Positions 22,355 to 29,155 of a stretch of DNA of 29,849 nucleotides are shown in pieces. The translations under genes and the position numbers were made by a program. Positions within the stretch are counted from its first letter, which is position 1. Every line of letters starts with the position of its first letter. The notes beneath the pieces were generated by a model. The model ran no database searches. It had not been told where the DNA came from and saw only the letters and a program-made list of their open reading frames with translations. Origin of the DNA: a virus; IMG/VR virus record IMGVR_UViG_3300043775_003636, positions 1 to 29,849 of that record. One strand, 5' to 3'.

Positions 22355-22881
22355 TATAATACAATACTTTCAGGTGATAATTGATAAAAATTCTTTGGTA
22401 AAAGTTTACGTTTAATAAACTCGTTGATAACATCACGTGTGCTGATGTTTAATTTCTTTAGAGTTGCGTTTTTAGGCAATTCTATTAACCAATCAAACTC
22501 TTTTTCACCAATGTTTACATGTGAAAATATTGAATTAACAAGATTAGTTTCGTTCTTGTACAATTTCTTTGCTTTCATTATATGCAATGCTCTACTTGCT
22601 TTATTGTAATCATTTACAATTCTGCTTATTGAAACATGTGATAATGCTGCAATTTGTTCAGGACTATATTCGTTTAGTCCATACATAAGTCTTCTGTACA
22701 TTTCACGCTGAACAAAATTCAAATGAATTCTGTCTGCAGTTTTTTGTACATGTTTTGGTTTGTAATTTGATTGTGATTGATATGTTTTATCATATCTTTC
22801 AACAATCACTTTACCATTTTTGTCAACTGCATATATACCTTGGGCACTTGCAGTAATGGAATTAAATTTGATTTGCTTCAT
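22354..22881 (-). CDS. Possible helix-turn-helix protein, 175 aa
   Basis: Probably DNA-binding. YSPEQIAALSHVSISRIVND (near residue 92) has the layout of a HTH, and TRDVINEFIKRKLLPKNF near the end may be a second one. The N-terminus is a short conserved-looking strand region (KFNSITASAQGIYAVDKNGK). A regulator role fits its first position in the ATPase operon, but the family is not recognised. Confidence 0.6.
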   Translation of the reverse strand: MKQIKFNSITASAQGIYAVDKNGKVIVERYDKTYQSQSNYKPKHVQKTADRIHLNFVQREMYRRLMYGLNEYSPEQIAALSHVSISRIVNDYNKASRALHIMKAKKLYKNETNLVNSIFSHVNIGEKEFDWLIELPKNATLKKLNISTRDVINEFIKRKLLPKNFYQLSPESIVL

Positions 22882-22944
22882 TTTTGAAGATTTTTGTTAT
22901 TTGACATAAAAAGTTTAAATCATACAGAGTTAAATCTGTAATAT

Positions 22945-22976
22945 TTGTCAAAACATCTGCAATTATCTGCAGATGT
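22945..22976 (-). terminator. Rho-independent terminator after the 70-aa membrane gene
   Basis: A perfect 9-bp stem, ACATCTGCA (22953-22961) with TGCAGATGT (22968-22976), followed on the minus strand by TTTTG. It overlaps the stop codon of the gene 22976-23188. A second short hairpin, TACAGA/TCTGTA (22923-22940), follows. The two together probably end transcription before the HTH operon. Confidence 0.7.
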
Positions 22977-23188
22977 TATCTGTAATTATCGTCTTTTTGT
23001 CTATAGATTATCTCATCTAAATCGAAAAAATGTGATGAAACTTTTACAAAAAGAAAATTAATAACGCTAAAAGGTGATAGTATAAACATTACAATGTCCA
23101 TCATAATCAGATGTTCATTTGCTTTTAAACTATCAAGCAGCATAAAATAACCAATTAAGTACGACAATATAATGTATCCTAATATCAT
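22976..23188 (-). CDS. Small membrane protein, 70 aa
   Basis: Two hydrophobic segments, about residues 2-18 (ILGYIILSYLIGYFMLL) and 28-50 (MMDIVMFILSPFSVINFLF), and a charged C-terminal tail with acidic and basic residues. It is the last gene before a terminator. No function is recognised. Such small inner-membrane proteins are common in phages for host modification. Confidence 0.75.
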   Translation of the reverse strand: MILGYIILSYLIGYFMLLDSLKANEHLIMMDIVMFILSPFSVINFLFVKVSSHFFDLDEIIYRQKDDNYR

Positions 23189-23193
23189 ATCTT

Positions 23194-23457
23194 TTATTTT
23201 TTAAAAATGTGTTTTTGTGGTACGGTTAATTCTAGACCATTTAAAATATCATGTTCTTTTGCAAGCTCATATACTTCTTGAGGAGAATCACCACTTATAA
23301 AACAAATAAATCCTTCATGATTTTTACCAATAGCAATCACTTTTGGTGATTTCAAATTGTAAATCCAATCTTTATAAGTGTATTCATCTTGAATATATTC
23401 CAATCCAATTAGTTCTTCTTCGCGCATTTGCATGAATAATTCACTACTCTTTCCCAT
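23194..23457 (-). CDS. Hypothetical protein, 87 aa
   Basis: Not recognised. Helical start (SELFMQMREEELIGLEY), then a beta-rich stretch KVIAIGKNHEGFICFISGD and SPQEVYELAKEHDI. It overlaps its upstream gene by 14 nt. Confidence 0.75.
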   Translation of the reverse strand: MGKSSELFMQMREEELIGLEYIQDEYTYKDWIYNLKSPKVIAIGKNHEGFICFISGDSPQEVYELAKEHDILNGLELTVPQKHIFKK

Positions 23458-23833
23458 CGTCAGCTGGTTTTACATCTTTGATGTGAACTCCTTTGTGAAC
23501 ATTAAAAGTCATATTCACACGTTCAGCACCTTCAGGAAGATCATATTTCTTTAAAATTTCATCTTGAGTTGACTTTGGCATGTCTTTTTGAAGTTCTTCC
23601 ATGAATTCTTCGAAATTTTCTTCTGGAATTGCGTTGAACAAGTTAACAAGATTACGCAATGTCAGTGTATTAGTCAAATCTTCTTCAGTAAGAACATTTT
23701 CACCACATTTTGGACAAGGCGCGTTTAACCATTTAGGATAGTCATCTACTTGAATAGTAGGATCTGTCCAATCACAAGTAGGACTATCACATTGTAATCC
23801 TTTTGATCTTATTTCTATTCTTTGTTGTTCCAT
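23444..23833 (-). CDS. Zinc-ribbon protein, 129 aa
   Basis: A zinc ribbon near the start: C at residues 15 and 20 in LQCDSPTCDW, and CPKCG near residue 40, which together can hold one zinc. A helical segment (LRNLVNLFNAIPEENF) and a C-terminal beta segment (VNMTFNVHKGVHIKDV) follow. It is read as a possible phage adaptor or transcription-linked protein, with no direct evidence. Confidence 0.75.
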   Translation of the reverse strand: MEQQRIEIRSKGLQCDSPTCDWTDPTIQVDDYPKWLNAPCPKCGENVLTEEDLTNTLTLRNLVNLFNAIPEENFEEFMEELQKDMPKSTQDEILKKYDLPEGAERVNMTFNVHKGVHIKDVKPADDGKE

Positions 23834-23835
23834 GT

Positions 23836-24147
23836 TTATACGTTTAAATGTTCTTTTTTTTGAATTGATATATCAGCAACAACATTCATGAACACTCTAA
23901 AGTTTTCAGATGATTCAGGTGTAAATAACAAAGACGTAACAAATACTTTACCACGAACAATGCGTTGATTACCTTCTGGTTGTGCATCTTTAAACATTTC
24001 TTGTTCTTCTTTAGACAACATTCTGACAAATTCTATTACTATAGATTTGTCTTCTTGAGGTGTGTAAATAATTCGTTTGTTGTGCGATCTTGCAACAAAA
24101 CAGTTGTCTTTGTAAGCTGTAATTTTGGTAATAGTTGCTTTATTCAT
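23836..24147 (-). CDS. Hypothetical protein, 103 aa
   Basis: Not recognised. A beta-rich protein: ATITKITAYKDNCFVARSHN, IIYTPQEDKSIVIEFVRML, RIVRGKVFVTSLLFTPE. The start MNKATITK at 24147 is preferred over an in-frame ATG at 24168, because it leaves only an 8-nt overlap with the previous gene. Confidence 0.72.
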   Translation of the reverse strand: MNKATITKITAYKDNCFVARSHNKRIIYTPQEDKSIVIEFVRMLSKEEQEMFKDAQPEGNQRIVRGKVFVTSLLFTPESSENFRVFMNVVADISIQKKEHLNV

Positions 24148-24451
24148 ATAGTTCAGGATAATCGTCACATTCTTTTTCTATTGTGACTTTTGTGTTATAA
24201 AAATAATCAGATAAAATGTGTTTGTCCATCTCAACATCAAATGTTAAGGATTTATCATAGAATTCTAGATCCAGAGTACTGAGTGTTTCATCAGTTTCAG
24301 GATCTATAATTTGACCATTAAGTTGTTCTTGATTATATTCAATAATAAGATTTTCAACTTCTTTATTGTCAAGAGTAATAGATGAGTCCAGGTAATAGCA
24401 TTTTTGTATAATGTTACCCATGCTAATTACTTCATATAAAGTTGCATTCAT
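24140..24451 (-). CDS. Hypothetical acidic protein, 103 aa
   Basis: Not recognised. Acidic, with beta segments (MNATLYEVISMGNIIQKCYY, LDLEFYDKSLTFDVEM). It overlaps the downstream gene by 8 nt and the upstream gene by 1 nt. Confidence 0.72.
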   Translation of the reverse strand: MNATLYEVISMGNIIQKCYYLDSSITLDNKEVENLIIEYNQEQLNGQIIDPETDETLSTLDLEFYDKSLTFDVEMDKHILSDYFYNTKVTIEKECDDYPELYE

Positions 24452-24720
24452 TATTGATATGCAATTCGCGAATTAAGATTCGCATGACATTTTTGTAATA
24501 GCTCATACTCTTCTTCCATTTTACGCATGTCTTTTTCACGTGCTTCAGATAACTTTTTACCAATAGATAGTAAAATTTGATTTTGAGTTTCTGTGTTAAA
24601 GTCGCGTCTTAATAGACGAACTACTTTGTCTGCATAATCTTCATCTTCTTCAGGAATAGGATCAAAAAACAAAGACATATTTGTTTTTGCTTTTTTAAGA
24701 ATAACAATTAGTTTTTCCAT
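24451..24720 (-). CDS. Hypothetical helical protein, 89 aa
   Basis: Not recognised. The second half is a strong candidate coiled coil (SIGKKLSEAREKDMRKMEEE, then YELLQKCHANLNSRI). The first part includes a DPIPEEDEDYADKVVRLLRR segment. It shares one base with its neighbour downstream. Confidence 0.75.
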   Translation of the reverse strand: MEKLIVILKKAKTNMSLFFDPIPEEDEDYADKVVRLLRRDFNTETQNQILLSIGKKLSEAREKDMRKMEEEYELLQKCHANLNSRIAYQ

Positions 24721-24773
24721 TTGATTATTTTTTAATTAAACTTCGATTGTTTACACATTTGTGTTTTTAGTTT

Positions 24774-25130
24774 CTATTTTTCATTACGATTTTTTAAAGT
24801 TTTTTTAGCAATACCCATCATAGATTTGTCATCTGTCTGATATGCTTTAATTAATAATGTAATGTCTCCCATGTCGTACACAGGTATTTGCGCAACTACT
24901 TTTAGAAATTGATCCATTGTATCATACGCATCTACTGTATAACTTTCTTCTTTTATGTAAATTTTGTCATAATATGTTTTTTCAAGAGCTATTAGTTTTT
25001 TCCGAAAATTGTTTACATAATTTAAAAAAGGACCTTGTAGAAACTTTAAAGTAATAGATTCTGTTATATAATTACTCATTATTTGAGCAATTATTATAAG
25101 ATGTACTAATTTGTATTTATCTTGAATCAT
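24774..25130 (-). CDS. Hypothetical protein, 118 aa
   Basis: Not recognised. Helical throughout (YKLVHLIIIAQIMSNYITES, VNNFRKKLIALEKTYYDKIY) and rich in Lys and Tyr. A hydrophobic stretch near the start is too short and polar for a clear membrane helix. It overlaps the previous gene by 4 nt. About 50 nt of A/T-rich spacer follow, with nothing else seen. Confidence 0.75.
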   Translation of the reverse strand: MIQDKYKLVHLIIIAQIMSNYITESITLKFLQGPFLNYVNNFRKKLIALEKTYYDKIYIKEESYTVDAYDTMDQFLKVVAQIPVYDMGDITLLIKAYQTDDKSMMGIAKKTLKNRNEK

Positions 25131-25420
25131 TTTTTAACTTTTTGACGATTTGTTGTTATTAATAGTTCAAAACATGATTTTTCAAAGTTTTGAGCATAAC
25201 GATTTGATTCAGGATGAACACTTTTTACACCATGAAAATAAGGACAACCTTTTTTATCAAAATTAACTTGATCTATTGAAAACCATGTTATTGCTCCAAC
25301 AGGTAATATTTTACATATTTGAGATGGTATGCCTATCCAGTGTGGAGGTTTTACAACAATTGCAAAAACAACATCTAATCCTTTTGGAACAGGTTTGTAT
25401 TTATATTTTTCAGAACTCAT
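25127..25420 (-). CDS. Hypothetical protein, 97 aa
   Basis: Not recognised. Contains VPKGLDVVFAIVVKPPHWIG, then ILPVGAITWFSIDQVNFDKK and CPYFHGVKSVHPES. The loop-rich, strand-forming sequence suggests a small enzyme or binding domain. Its start is 11 nt inside the preceding membrane gene. Confidence 0.72.
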   Translation of the reverse strand: MSSEKYKYKPVPKGLDVVFAIVVKPPHWIGIPSQICKILPVGAITWFSIDQVNFDKKGCPYFHGVKSVHPESNRYAQNFEKSCFELLITTNRQKVKK

Positions 25421-25610
25421 TGTTGTCTTTTAATGATAACCATGCAGAAAAACTGATGGTGAATAAAACAAGTATTGATTGTACAAACCATCCAAAAGCA
25501 GTGTATTGTTCAATGTCAAATGCGTTACCAAACGTAAGAAGTGCTTCTATAAATACTAATAGTATTAGTCCTGCACATATAGAAGCTGTGGTTTTTAATA
25601 TTTTTTCCAT
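25410..25610 (-). CDS. Small membrane protein, 66 aa
   Basis: Two membrane segments, about residues 9-27 (ASICAGLILLVFIEALL) and 40-58 (FGWFVQSILVLFTISFSAW). It is part of a run of very small membrane genes. The function is unknown. A possible frameshifted gene ends 16 nt inside its start region. Confidence 0.78.
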   Translation of the reverse strand: MEKILKTTASICAGLILLVFIEALLTFGNAFDIEQYTAFGWFVQSILVLFTISFSAWLSLKDNNEF

Positions 25611-25761
25611 TTTTGAAAGTTATTAAATTTGTCAGAAAACATAGCATACAAACCATCTCGAGATTGTCCTCGAAATGGTAGTATACTACTAGTTGCGCGT
25701 ATTTGTTAAGTAATTTTTTAGAAAACCAACAAAAAGTACTGTCTTTCCAGCAGTCACCCAT
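25595..25761 (-). pseudogene. Small gene with apparent frameshift
   Basis: Reading from ATG at 25761 gives MGDCWKDSTFCWFSKKLLNK, which looks like a real N-terminus. In the -1 frame the same stretch ends with LPFRGQSRDGLYAMFSDKF and NNFQKWKKY, then a stop 16 nt inside the next gene, also a realistic end. The two frames meet between about 25690 and 25706. No canonical slippery heptamer is seen, so this is either a sequence error, a broken gene or a gene with a non-ATG start. Confidence 0.45.
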
Positions 25762-25795
25762 GTGTAAATTTGTTACTTATCATGAATAGAATGTT

Positions 25796-25883
25796 ACCAT
25801 GTACAATCAGCAACAGTTGACACGATCATTTACACGACCTACATTTCAGGGTTTAAAAGGATTTCATAACAATTGTACATGGT
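25796..25883 (-). ncRNA. Hairpin-closed small RNA candidate (88 nt)
   Basis: ACCATGTACAAT (25796-25807) is perfectly complementary to ATTGTACATGGT (25872-25883), giving a 12-bp closing stem around a 64-nt interior. The interior has a direct repeat TCGTGT and a CAACTGTTG palindrome. It lies between two small frameshifted ORFs and encodes nothing itself. It is not a tRNA by any arm I could find, and hammerhead motifs are absent. Confidence 0.45.
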
Positions 25884-25890
25884 TATATTT

Positions 25891-25987
25891 TTACTTATCT
25901 AAAGAATCAAATTGTTCTTGTAAAAAAAACAATTTTCTCTAAATGTACTTCAAGAGTTTCTTCAGTTTTAAATCTATACTTGCTCAT
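25891..25987 (-). pseudogene. Small coiled-coil ORF with a frameshift at an A8/T8 run
   Basis: Starting at 25987 the frame reads MSKYRFKTEETLEVHLEKIV and then meets a run of eight T on the coding strand (25929-25922). Read on as is, it stops at 25907 after 26 aa. With one T fewer it continues LQEQFDSLDK to a stop at 25891, giving a regular coiled-coil-like protein of about 31 aa. A homopolymer error, a real mutation or programmed slippage are all possible. Its start overlaps the membrane gene upstream by 14 nt, as expected for a real gene here. Confidence 0.5.
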
Positions 25988-26162
25988 GTTTTTCTATCAT
26001 ATAGTTTGCCCATAATATTGTAGACAACAATGTAGAAACAGCAAGAATGAATTTGTACATGTTTTGCGTTGGTTCATCCATATATGTCATATTAATAGCA
26101 AGAGAACAACTCATTGCTATTAATATAAACATAATAGAGAAATAAAATTTCAAATTTTTCAT
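25974..26162 (-). CDS. Small membrane protein, 62 aa
   Basis: Two hydrophobic segments, residues 7-24 (YFSIMFILIAMSCSLAI) and 36-55 (MYKFILAVSTLLSTILWANY), with a short soluble end. The first could also be a signal peptide. It lies in the cluster of tiny membrane genes. No family is recognised. Confidence 0.75.
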   Translation of the reverse strand: MKNLKFYFSIMFILIAMSCSLAINMTYMDEPTQNMYKFILAVSTLLSTILWANYMIEKHEQV

Positions 26163-26168
26163 AATGTT

Positions 26169-26357
26169 TTATTCTTTTAAAGTTCTATAATCAATCCTCA
26201 AATTTTTGTTAGATTCTAAATATTTATCTACCTCTTCATCTGTTTCTAACATAATTTCACCATCAGTGTATTCTTCTAAACATTTTTGAGGTGATGTTGC
26301 AATACTGACAACATCATCCCAACCTAAATCAAAGTTTTTTAAATAATATACTTTCAT
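26169..26357 (-). CDS. Hypothetical acidic protein, 62 aa
   Basis: Not recognised. Starts KVYYLKNFDLGWDDVVSIAT, followed by a Cys-containing helix (SPQKCLEEYTDGEIMLE) and an acidic stretch. It is only 4-6 bp from both neighbours. Confidence 0.72.
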   Translation of the reverse strand: MKVYYLKNFDLGWDDVVSIATSPQKCLEEYTDGEIMLETDEEVDKYLESNKNLRIDYRTLKE

Positions 26358-26361
26358 AATG

Positions 26362-26568
26362 TTATTTATTATCGTTATTGATTAATTTTTCTAACTCACC
26401 ATCAAGTTTAATGGTTCCTACGTGTCTATCATAATCTTTCACTGACACAGAATCATCTGTTACAATGAATTGATATTCTTCATTATGCAAAGGAAAAGAT
26501 GTTCCTGCATAAAATCCACTACCATAACATATTATTGATAGTAGTAGTATAAATACAATCTTTTTCAT
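26362..26568 (-). CDS. Small secreted or membrane-anchored protein, 68 aa
   Basis: The N-terminus KKIVFILLLSIICYGSGFYA is a signal peptide or anchor. The mature part has beta strands (YQFIVTDDSVSVKDYDRHVG). The Cys at residue 14 lacks a good lipobox context (SIICYG), so a lipoprotein is uncertain. Role unknown, probably at the inner membrane or in the periplasm. Confidence 0.72.
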   Translation of the reverse strand: MKKIVFILLLSIICYGSGFYAGTSFPLHNEEYQFIVTDDSVSVKDYDRHVGTIKLDGELEKLINNDNK

Positions 26569-26582
26569 AATTATTAAAGAGT

Positions 26583-26813
26583 TTAACGTGATTCTACTTT
26601 AATCTTATATATTTTATCTGACATACTAGAAGCATCTAACATATCTCTTAACTCTTTAGCAATAGTTTCATGATTACCACCAAATACTTCAATGATATAC
26701 TTTGCTTTACCTTCTTTACTTCCACCAGGAACAAAATATTCTCTAGATGGTTCTGTTGTTCTTCTAATCTTATTATCAGAGGATGAAACATAAAATGTTG
26801 TTGTTGTACTCAT
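26583..26813 (-). CDS. Hypothetical protein, 76 aa
   Basis: Not recognised. Begins STTTTFYVSSSDNKIRRTTE, then EYFVPGGSKEGKAKYIIEVF and a helical KELRDMLDASSMSDK. Its beta-alpha pattern suggests a small compact fold. It stands 33 bp downstream of the 52-aa gene. Confidence 0.72.
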   Translation of the reverse strand: MSTTTTFYVSSSDNKIRRTTEPSREYFVPGGSKEGKAKYIIEVFGGNHETIAKELRDMLDASSMSDKIYKIKVESR

Positions 26814-26846
26814 GTTATTAAGGATTTGCGGTTGAAGAACCTATTA

Positions 26847-27005
26847 TTAAAACATATCTCGAAGACATTCTAATTCATATTCTATAGGATATATTCTAGA
26901 ATAATATTCTTCTTCTGTTATATCTCCATTAGATAACAATGTTTCTAATCTATCTGTTTCATCTTCTAATGCTTTGATCTTATTGTCTACATTAATTACT
27001 ATCAT
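26847..27005 (-). CDS. Small coiled-coil protein, 52 aa
   Basis: An ORF of 52 codons starting MIVINVDNKIKALEDETDRL and ending in YELECLRDMF. The central part (LETLLSNGDITEEEYYSRIY) shows the SHOCT-like pattern of a short helical pair found at the ends of many phage proteins. It has normal codon usage for the window and fills the gap. It may be an oligomerisation or adaptor peptide. Confidence 0.7.
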   Translation of the reverse strand: MIVINVDNKIKALEDETDRLETLLSNGDITEEEYYSRIYPIEYELECLRDMF

Positions 27006-27417
27006 AATGCTGTATATATTTTGTTAGCTGACTGATGATTTTTTTTGTGTTACTGCAGCTTTCATTAATTGTGTTACCGGATCGTTTTTTACATGTTGTA
27101 GATATGTTAAGTAAAAAATCGGGTGGATTTAAAAATCATTCTAAAACAACATATAGTAGTAATAACAATAATAAGAATAAGATATATAGTTGTAATATGT
27201 TCTTGTGTATGTAATTGTTATTGTAACTACTTGTGTATGTGTTTCATAGCGATATAGTGCCAAATTTATAGTGGTTTTGTGAGTTTGAAATTTATACAAT
27301 GATGTTTGGAGGGTGGTTTTCTCACCATCATTCACACCCTCTCAACAATCATTTTACAAACCACTTGTATTTTTATCTATCTGATTATCAATGATTTAAA
27401 AAAACTTGGTCTCAATT
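27006..27417. other. Non-coding stretch with a remnant ORF and an inverted repeat
   Basis: Beyond the entries listed here, I see no credible gene. Minus-strand ORF 27024-27128 lacks a start but reads YLQHVKNDPVTQLMKAAVTQ, then KKSSVS and a stop, so it may be a gene tail left by a deletion. An inverted repeat GAGGGTG (27309-27315) / CACCCTC (27335-27341) encloses a TTTCTCA copy (27318-27324). The rest is very A/T-rich. An ORF of 64 codons at 27141-27335 is Tyr/Thr-rich and looks random. Confidence 0.45.
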
Positions 27418-27467
27418 CTGTATATATAGAGTACAGAGACTATTATCTATACTCTATATATATACAG
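27397..27467 (-). terminator. Long hairpin downstream of the 162-aa gene
   Basis: CTGTATATATAGAGTA (27418-27433) pairs with TACTCTATATATATACAG (27450-27467), a 16-bp stem with a 2-nt bulge and a 16-nt loop. The minus strand follows it with AATTGAGACCAAG and then seven T (27404-27398). The T-run is 13 nt away, so termination is likely but not textbook. It starts 19 nt after the stop of the gene 27486-27974. Confidence 0.6.
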
Positions 27468-27485
27468 AAGAGAAGCTATTTACTA

Positions 27486-27974
27486 TTATTCAGCAGCTTC
27501 TTGACTTAACTGAGCAGTAGCACTAGACTTAACAACTACATTATCGTGTTGTATTAATGTATCTGCTTCGTTTCCACTTGGATCATAGTTAGAGAATCTC
27601 AAGATTCTTTCACCGCCTAATGTAAGTTCGTCACCATCGACACCTGCACGCTTAATAAAACTTGCAATACGAGTTTCATAGTCCACGTTTTTGTTCAATG
27701 TTTCAGCAACATTCTCTGGTAAATCTGATTCAAGATATTCTTTAATCACAATCTTACCAGGCAACAACAAAGATTTATTCGCGTTCACGAATGCCTTTAG
27801 TTGTTCTGTTTTAGCGCGCAATATGCACACTCTTTTGGATTCTCTAATCCAACCATTACTCGCAATAGACATTGCGGTTTGTTCTAACTGAATATAACCA
27901 TATTCAGGATTTTTCTTATAACCTGTTATAAGGTTATTACTTTTAGCATTTGCTACGATTCTAACTTGAGACAT
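27486..27974 (-). CDS. Paralogue 1 of a duplicated phage gene, 162 aa
   Basis: A member of a gene pair in this window. Conserved blocks shared with 29191-29700: GYIQLEQTAMS, GWIRESKR, LPGKIVIKEYLESDLP, NKNVDYETRI, IKRAGVDGDELTLGGERILRFSNYD and QHDN. It is not a family I can name with confidence. The family is common in Bacteroidota phages as a hypothetical protein. A short leader with CTACCTTCCACC precedes both copies, and each is followed by its own hairpin. Such independent units suggest high expression (inference). Confidence 0.82.
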   Translation of the reverse strand: MSQVRIVANAKSNNLITGYKKNPEYGYIQLEQTAMSIASNGWIRESKRVCILRAKTEQLKAFVNANKSLLLPGKIVIKEYLESDLPENVAETLNKNVDYETRIASFIKRAGVDGDELTLGGERILRFSNYDPSGNEADTLIQHDNVVVKSSATAQLSQEAAE

Positions 27975-28012
27975 AGGTAAATAAATTAAGAATTAATACT
28001 GAACTCAGAAGG

Positions 28013-28026
28013 GGGTGGAAGGTAGT
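28013..28026 (-). promoter_or_regulatory. Leader element shared by the two paralogues, copy 1
   Basis: On the minus strand CTACCTTCCACC lies about 40 nt before the start of the 162-aa gene. The same 12 nt occur near 29776-29787 before the other paralogue. As the only obvious similarity between these leaders, it may be a promoter part or an mRNA-binding site. Confidence 0.45.
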
Positions 28027-28040
28027 ATGTAGACAGAGCT

Positions 28041-28325
28041 TTTCTCAGGGTGGTTGTCAACCATTCCTCAGGGTGGCATCGTGTGGTTTGCATTTGCTTT
28101 CCTCAAGTGGTGTATTTTAAATTATTCTCAATACTTTCCTCAGTGTATTGAATTATTCTCAGTGTCGTTTGTCTTCACTCGGGAGCTGATTGCGAATAAT
28201 GTAATAATCAACCCTTGAGAAAAGAAATGTCTTGTGGTTGAGAAAAAACTGTATTACCGAGTGGTTGCATCTTTCCTCACTGGATACAGACAAGGTTGAG
28301 AAAGGATTGACTAACCGTTGAGAAA
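28041..28325. repeat. Array of 11 TTYCTCA-type repeats in two orientations
   Basis: Plus-strand copies (TTTCTCA, TTCCTCA or ATTCTCA) start at 28041, 28064, 28099, 28124, 28137, 28155 and 28273. Inverted copies (TGAGAAA) start at 28216, 28239, 28297 and 28319. Several are 22-25 bp apart, about two helical turns. The left copies are often followed by GGGTGG or GTGG, and the right ones are preceded by GGTTG or CGTTG. The array is non-coding and lies between the two neighbouring genes, with an interior centre near 28180 (CTCGGGAGCTG). It may be an origin, an operator cluster or a binding platform. Confidence 0.75.
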
Positions 28326-28355
28326 AAACTGCTGCTCCATTACAGAGCAACAGTT
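28323..28355 (-). terminator. Rho-independent terminator of the 164-aa gene
   Basis: On the minus strand AACTGTTGCTC pairs with GAGCAGCAGTT (11 bp including one U-G pair, 7-nt loop), followed directly by TTTTTT (28328-28323). It stands 18 nt after the stop at 28373, a textbook arrangement, and its U-tract merges with the first inverted TGAGAAA repeat. Confidence 0.88.
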
Positions 28356-28372
28356 CATCAACTGGGTAGTTA

Positions 28373-28867
28373 TTATCTTCTCTTTCTTTCTCCATCTATC
28401 CACGTGTACAACTCACATTGACCAGTGTACACTTTAGGATTCCCTTCAGAATCTTTCTCAAGGTCAATGTCAAACACATGATGAGTATAAGTATCCTTGA
28501 ATACTTTCTCATCAATCTTTAGAGAACGTGCAGCATCTTCTGCCCAACGATTGTTACTTGCTATATTAGCAGGATCAACCTCAACACCATTCTCAATCCA
28601 ACCTGATTTTTGTTTCATCATGTGGTATGTGAACGATACAGTTTCATTAAACTTGTCGTAACCAGAGCATACAATGTTACGTTTGGTGCTGTCAAAGTTT
28701 TTAGGATTAACAGGTTCAAGAGGTAACTTAGGCGCCTCGTAGATGCCTAATAGTATTTCAACAGCAACTTCAGCATTAGGAGTTGCATGAATGATTTCTA
28801 ATACGCCTTCCATTTGTTCAGCAGTAAATTTAGAAGACAAAGCGATTGTAACAATTGAATTTTTCAT
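28373..28867 (-). CDS. Hypothetical protein, 164 aa
   Basis: I do not recognise this protein. The start reads KNSIVTIALSSKFTAEQMEG, then VEILLGIYEAPKLPLEPVNP. The second half contains FTYHMMKQKSGWIENGVEVD and a C-terminal YTGQCELYTWIDGERKRR. A clear terminator follows it. The A/T-rich sequence TTAATTAATAAAAC is found before its start and before that of the next gene upstream, suggesting shared initiation signals. Confidence 0.8.
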   Translation of the reverse strand: MKNSIVTIALSSKFTAEQMEGVLEIIHATPNAEVAVEILLGIYEAPKLPLEPVNPKNFDSTKRNIVCSGYDKFNETVSFTYHMMKQKSGWIENGVEVDPANIASNNRWAEDAARSLKIDEKVFKDTYTHHVFDIDLEKDSEGNPKVYTGQCELYTWIDGERKRR

Positions 28868-28891
28868 AATGATATTTATTTAAAAGTTTTA

Positions 28892-29125
28892 TTAATTAAT
28901 TTTACATATTTTATAATCGACAGGTTCCATGTCAAGCAAATCAACTGCTTCAGACATTATAAAGTCTCCATTAGGAAACTGGTGTACAACAACCAATCTG
29001 TCTTGGGAAATTAAAGCATAATGTTCACCCATCATAACATGTACAACAGTGAAATCAACAGTAATACTTCCATTTTCAGTATTAAGTTCAAGTGATAATA
29101 CATCACCAAATTTTAAAGTTTTCAT
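28892..29125 (-). CDS. Hypothetical small beta-rich protein, 77 aa
   Basis: Not recognised. Predicted beta-barrel-like: LKFGDVLSLELNTENGSITV, VVHVMMGEHYALISQDRLVV, then VHQFPNGDFIMSEA. Its A/T leader contains TTAATTAATAAAAC, which is also found before the gene downstream. The sequence between it and the next gene upstream holds a terminator. Confidence 0.78.
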   Translation of the reverse strand: MKTLKFGDVLSLELNTENGSITVDFTVVHVMMGEHYALISQDRLVVVHQFPNGDFIMSEAVDLLDMEPVDYKICKIN

Positions 29126-29155
29126 AAAGAGTTTTATTAATTAAGTTATAAAATA

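Noticed and set aside
27141-27335. 64-aa minus-strand ORF in the gap
   Set aside because: Its composition is extreme Tyr/Thr, typical of low-complexity A/T DNA. There is no overlap or spacing relation to neighbours.
27306-27509. 67-aa plus-strand ORF
   Set aside because: It covers the long terminator hairpin and the 3' end of the opposite gene. Plus-strand genes are almost absent here.
28041-28325. CRISPR array
   Set aside because: Repeats are only 7-12 nt, imperfect, in both orientations and irregularly spaced. No cas gene is present.
28159-28395. 78-aa minus-strand ORF
   Set aside because: It runs through a textbook rho-independent terminator (28323-28355) and the TTYCTCA repeat array. 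Its residues look like random translation of those repeats.
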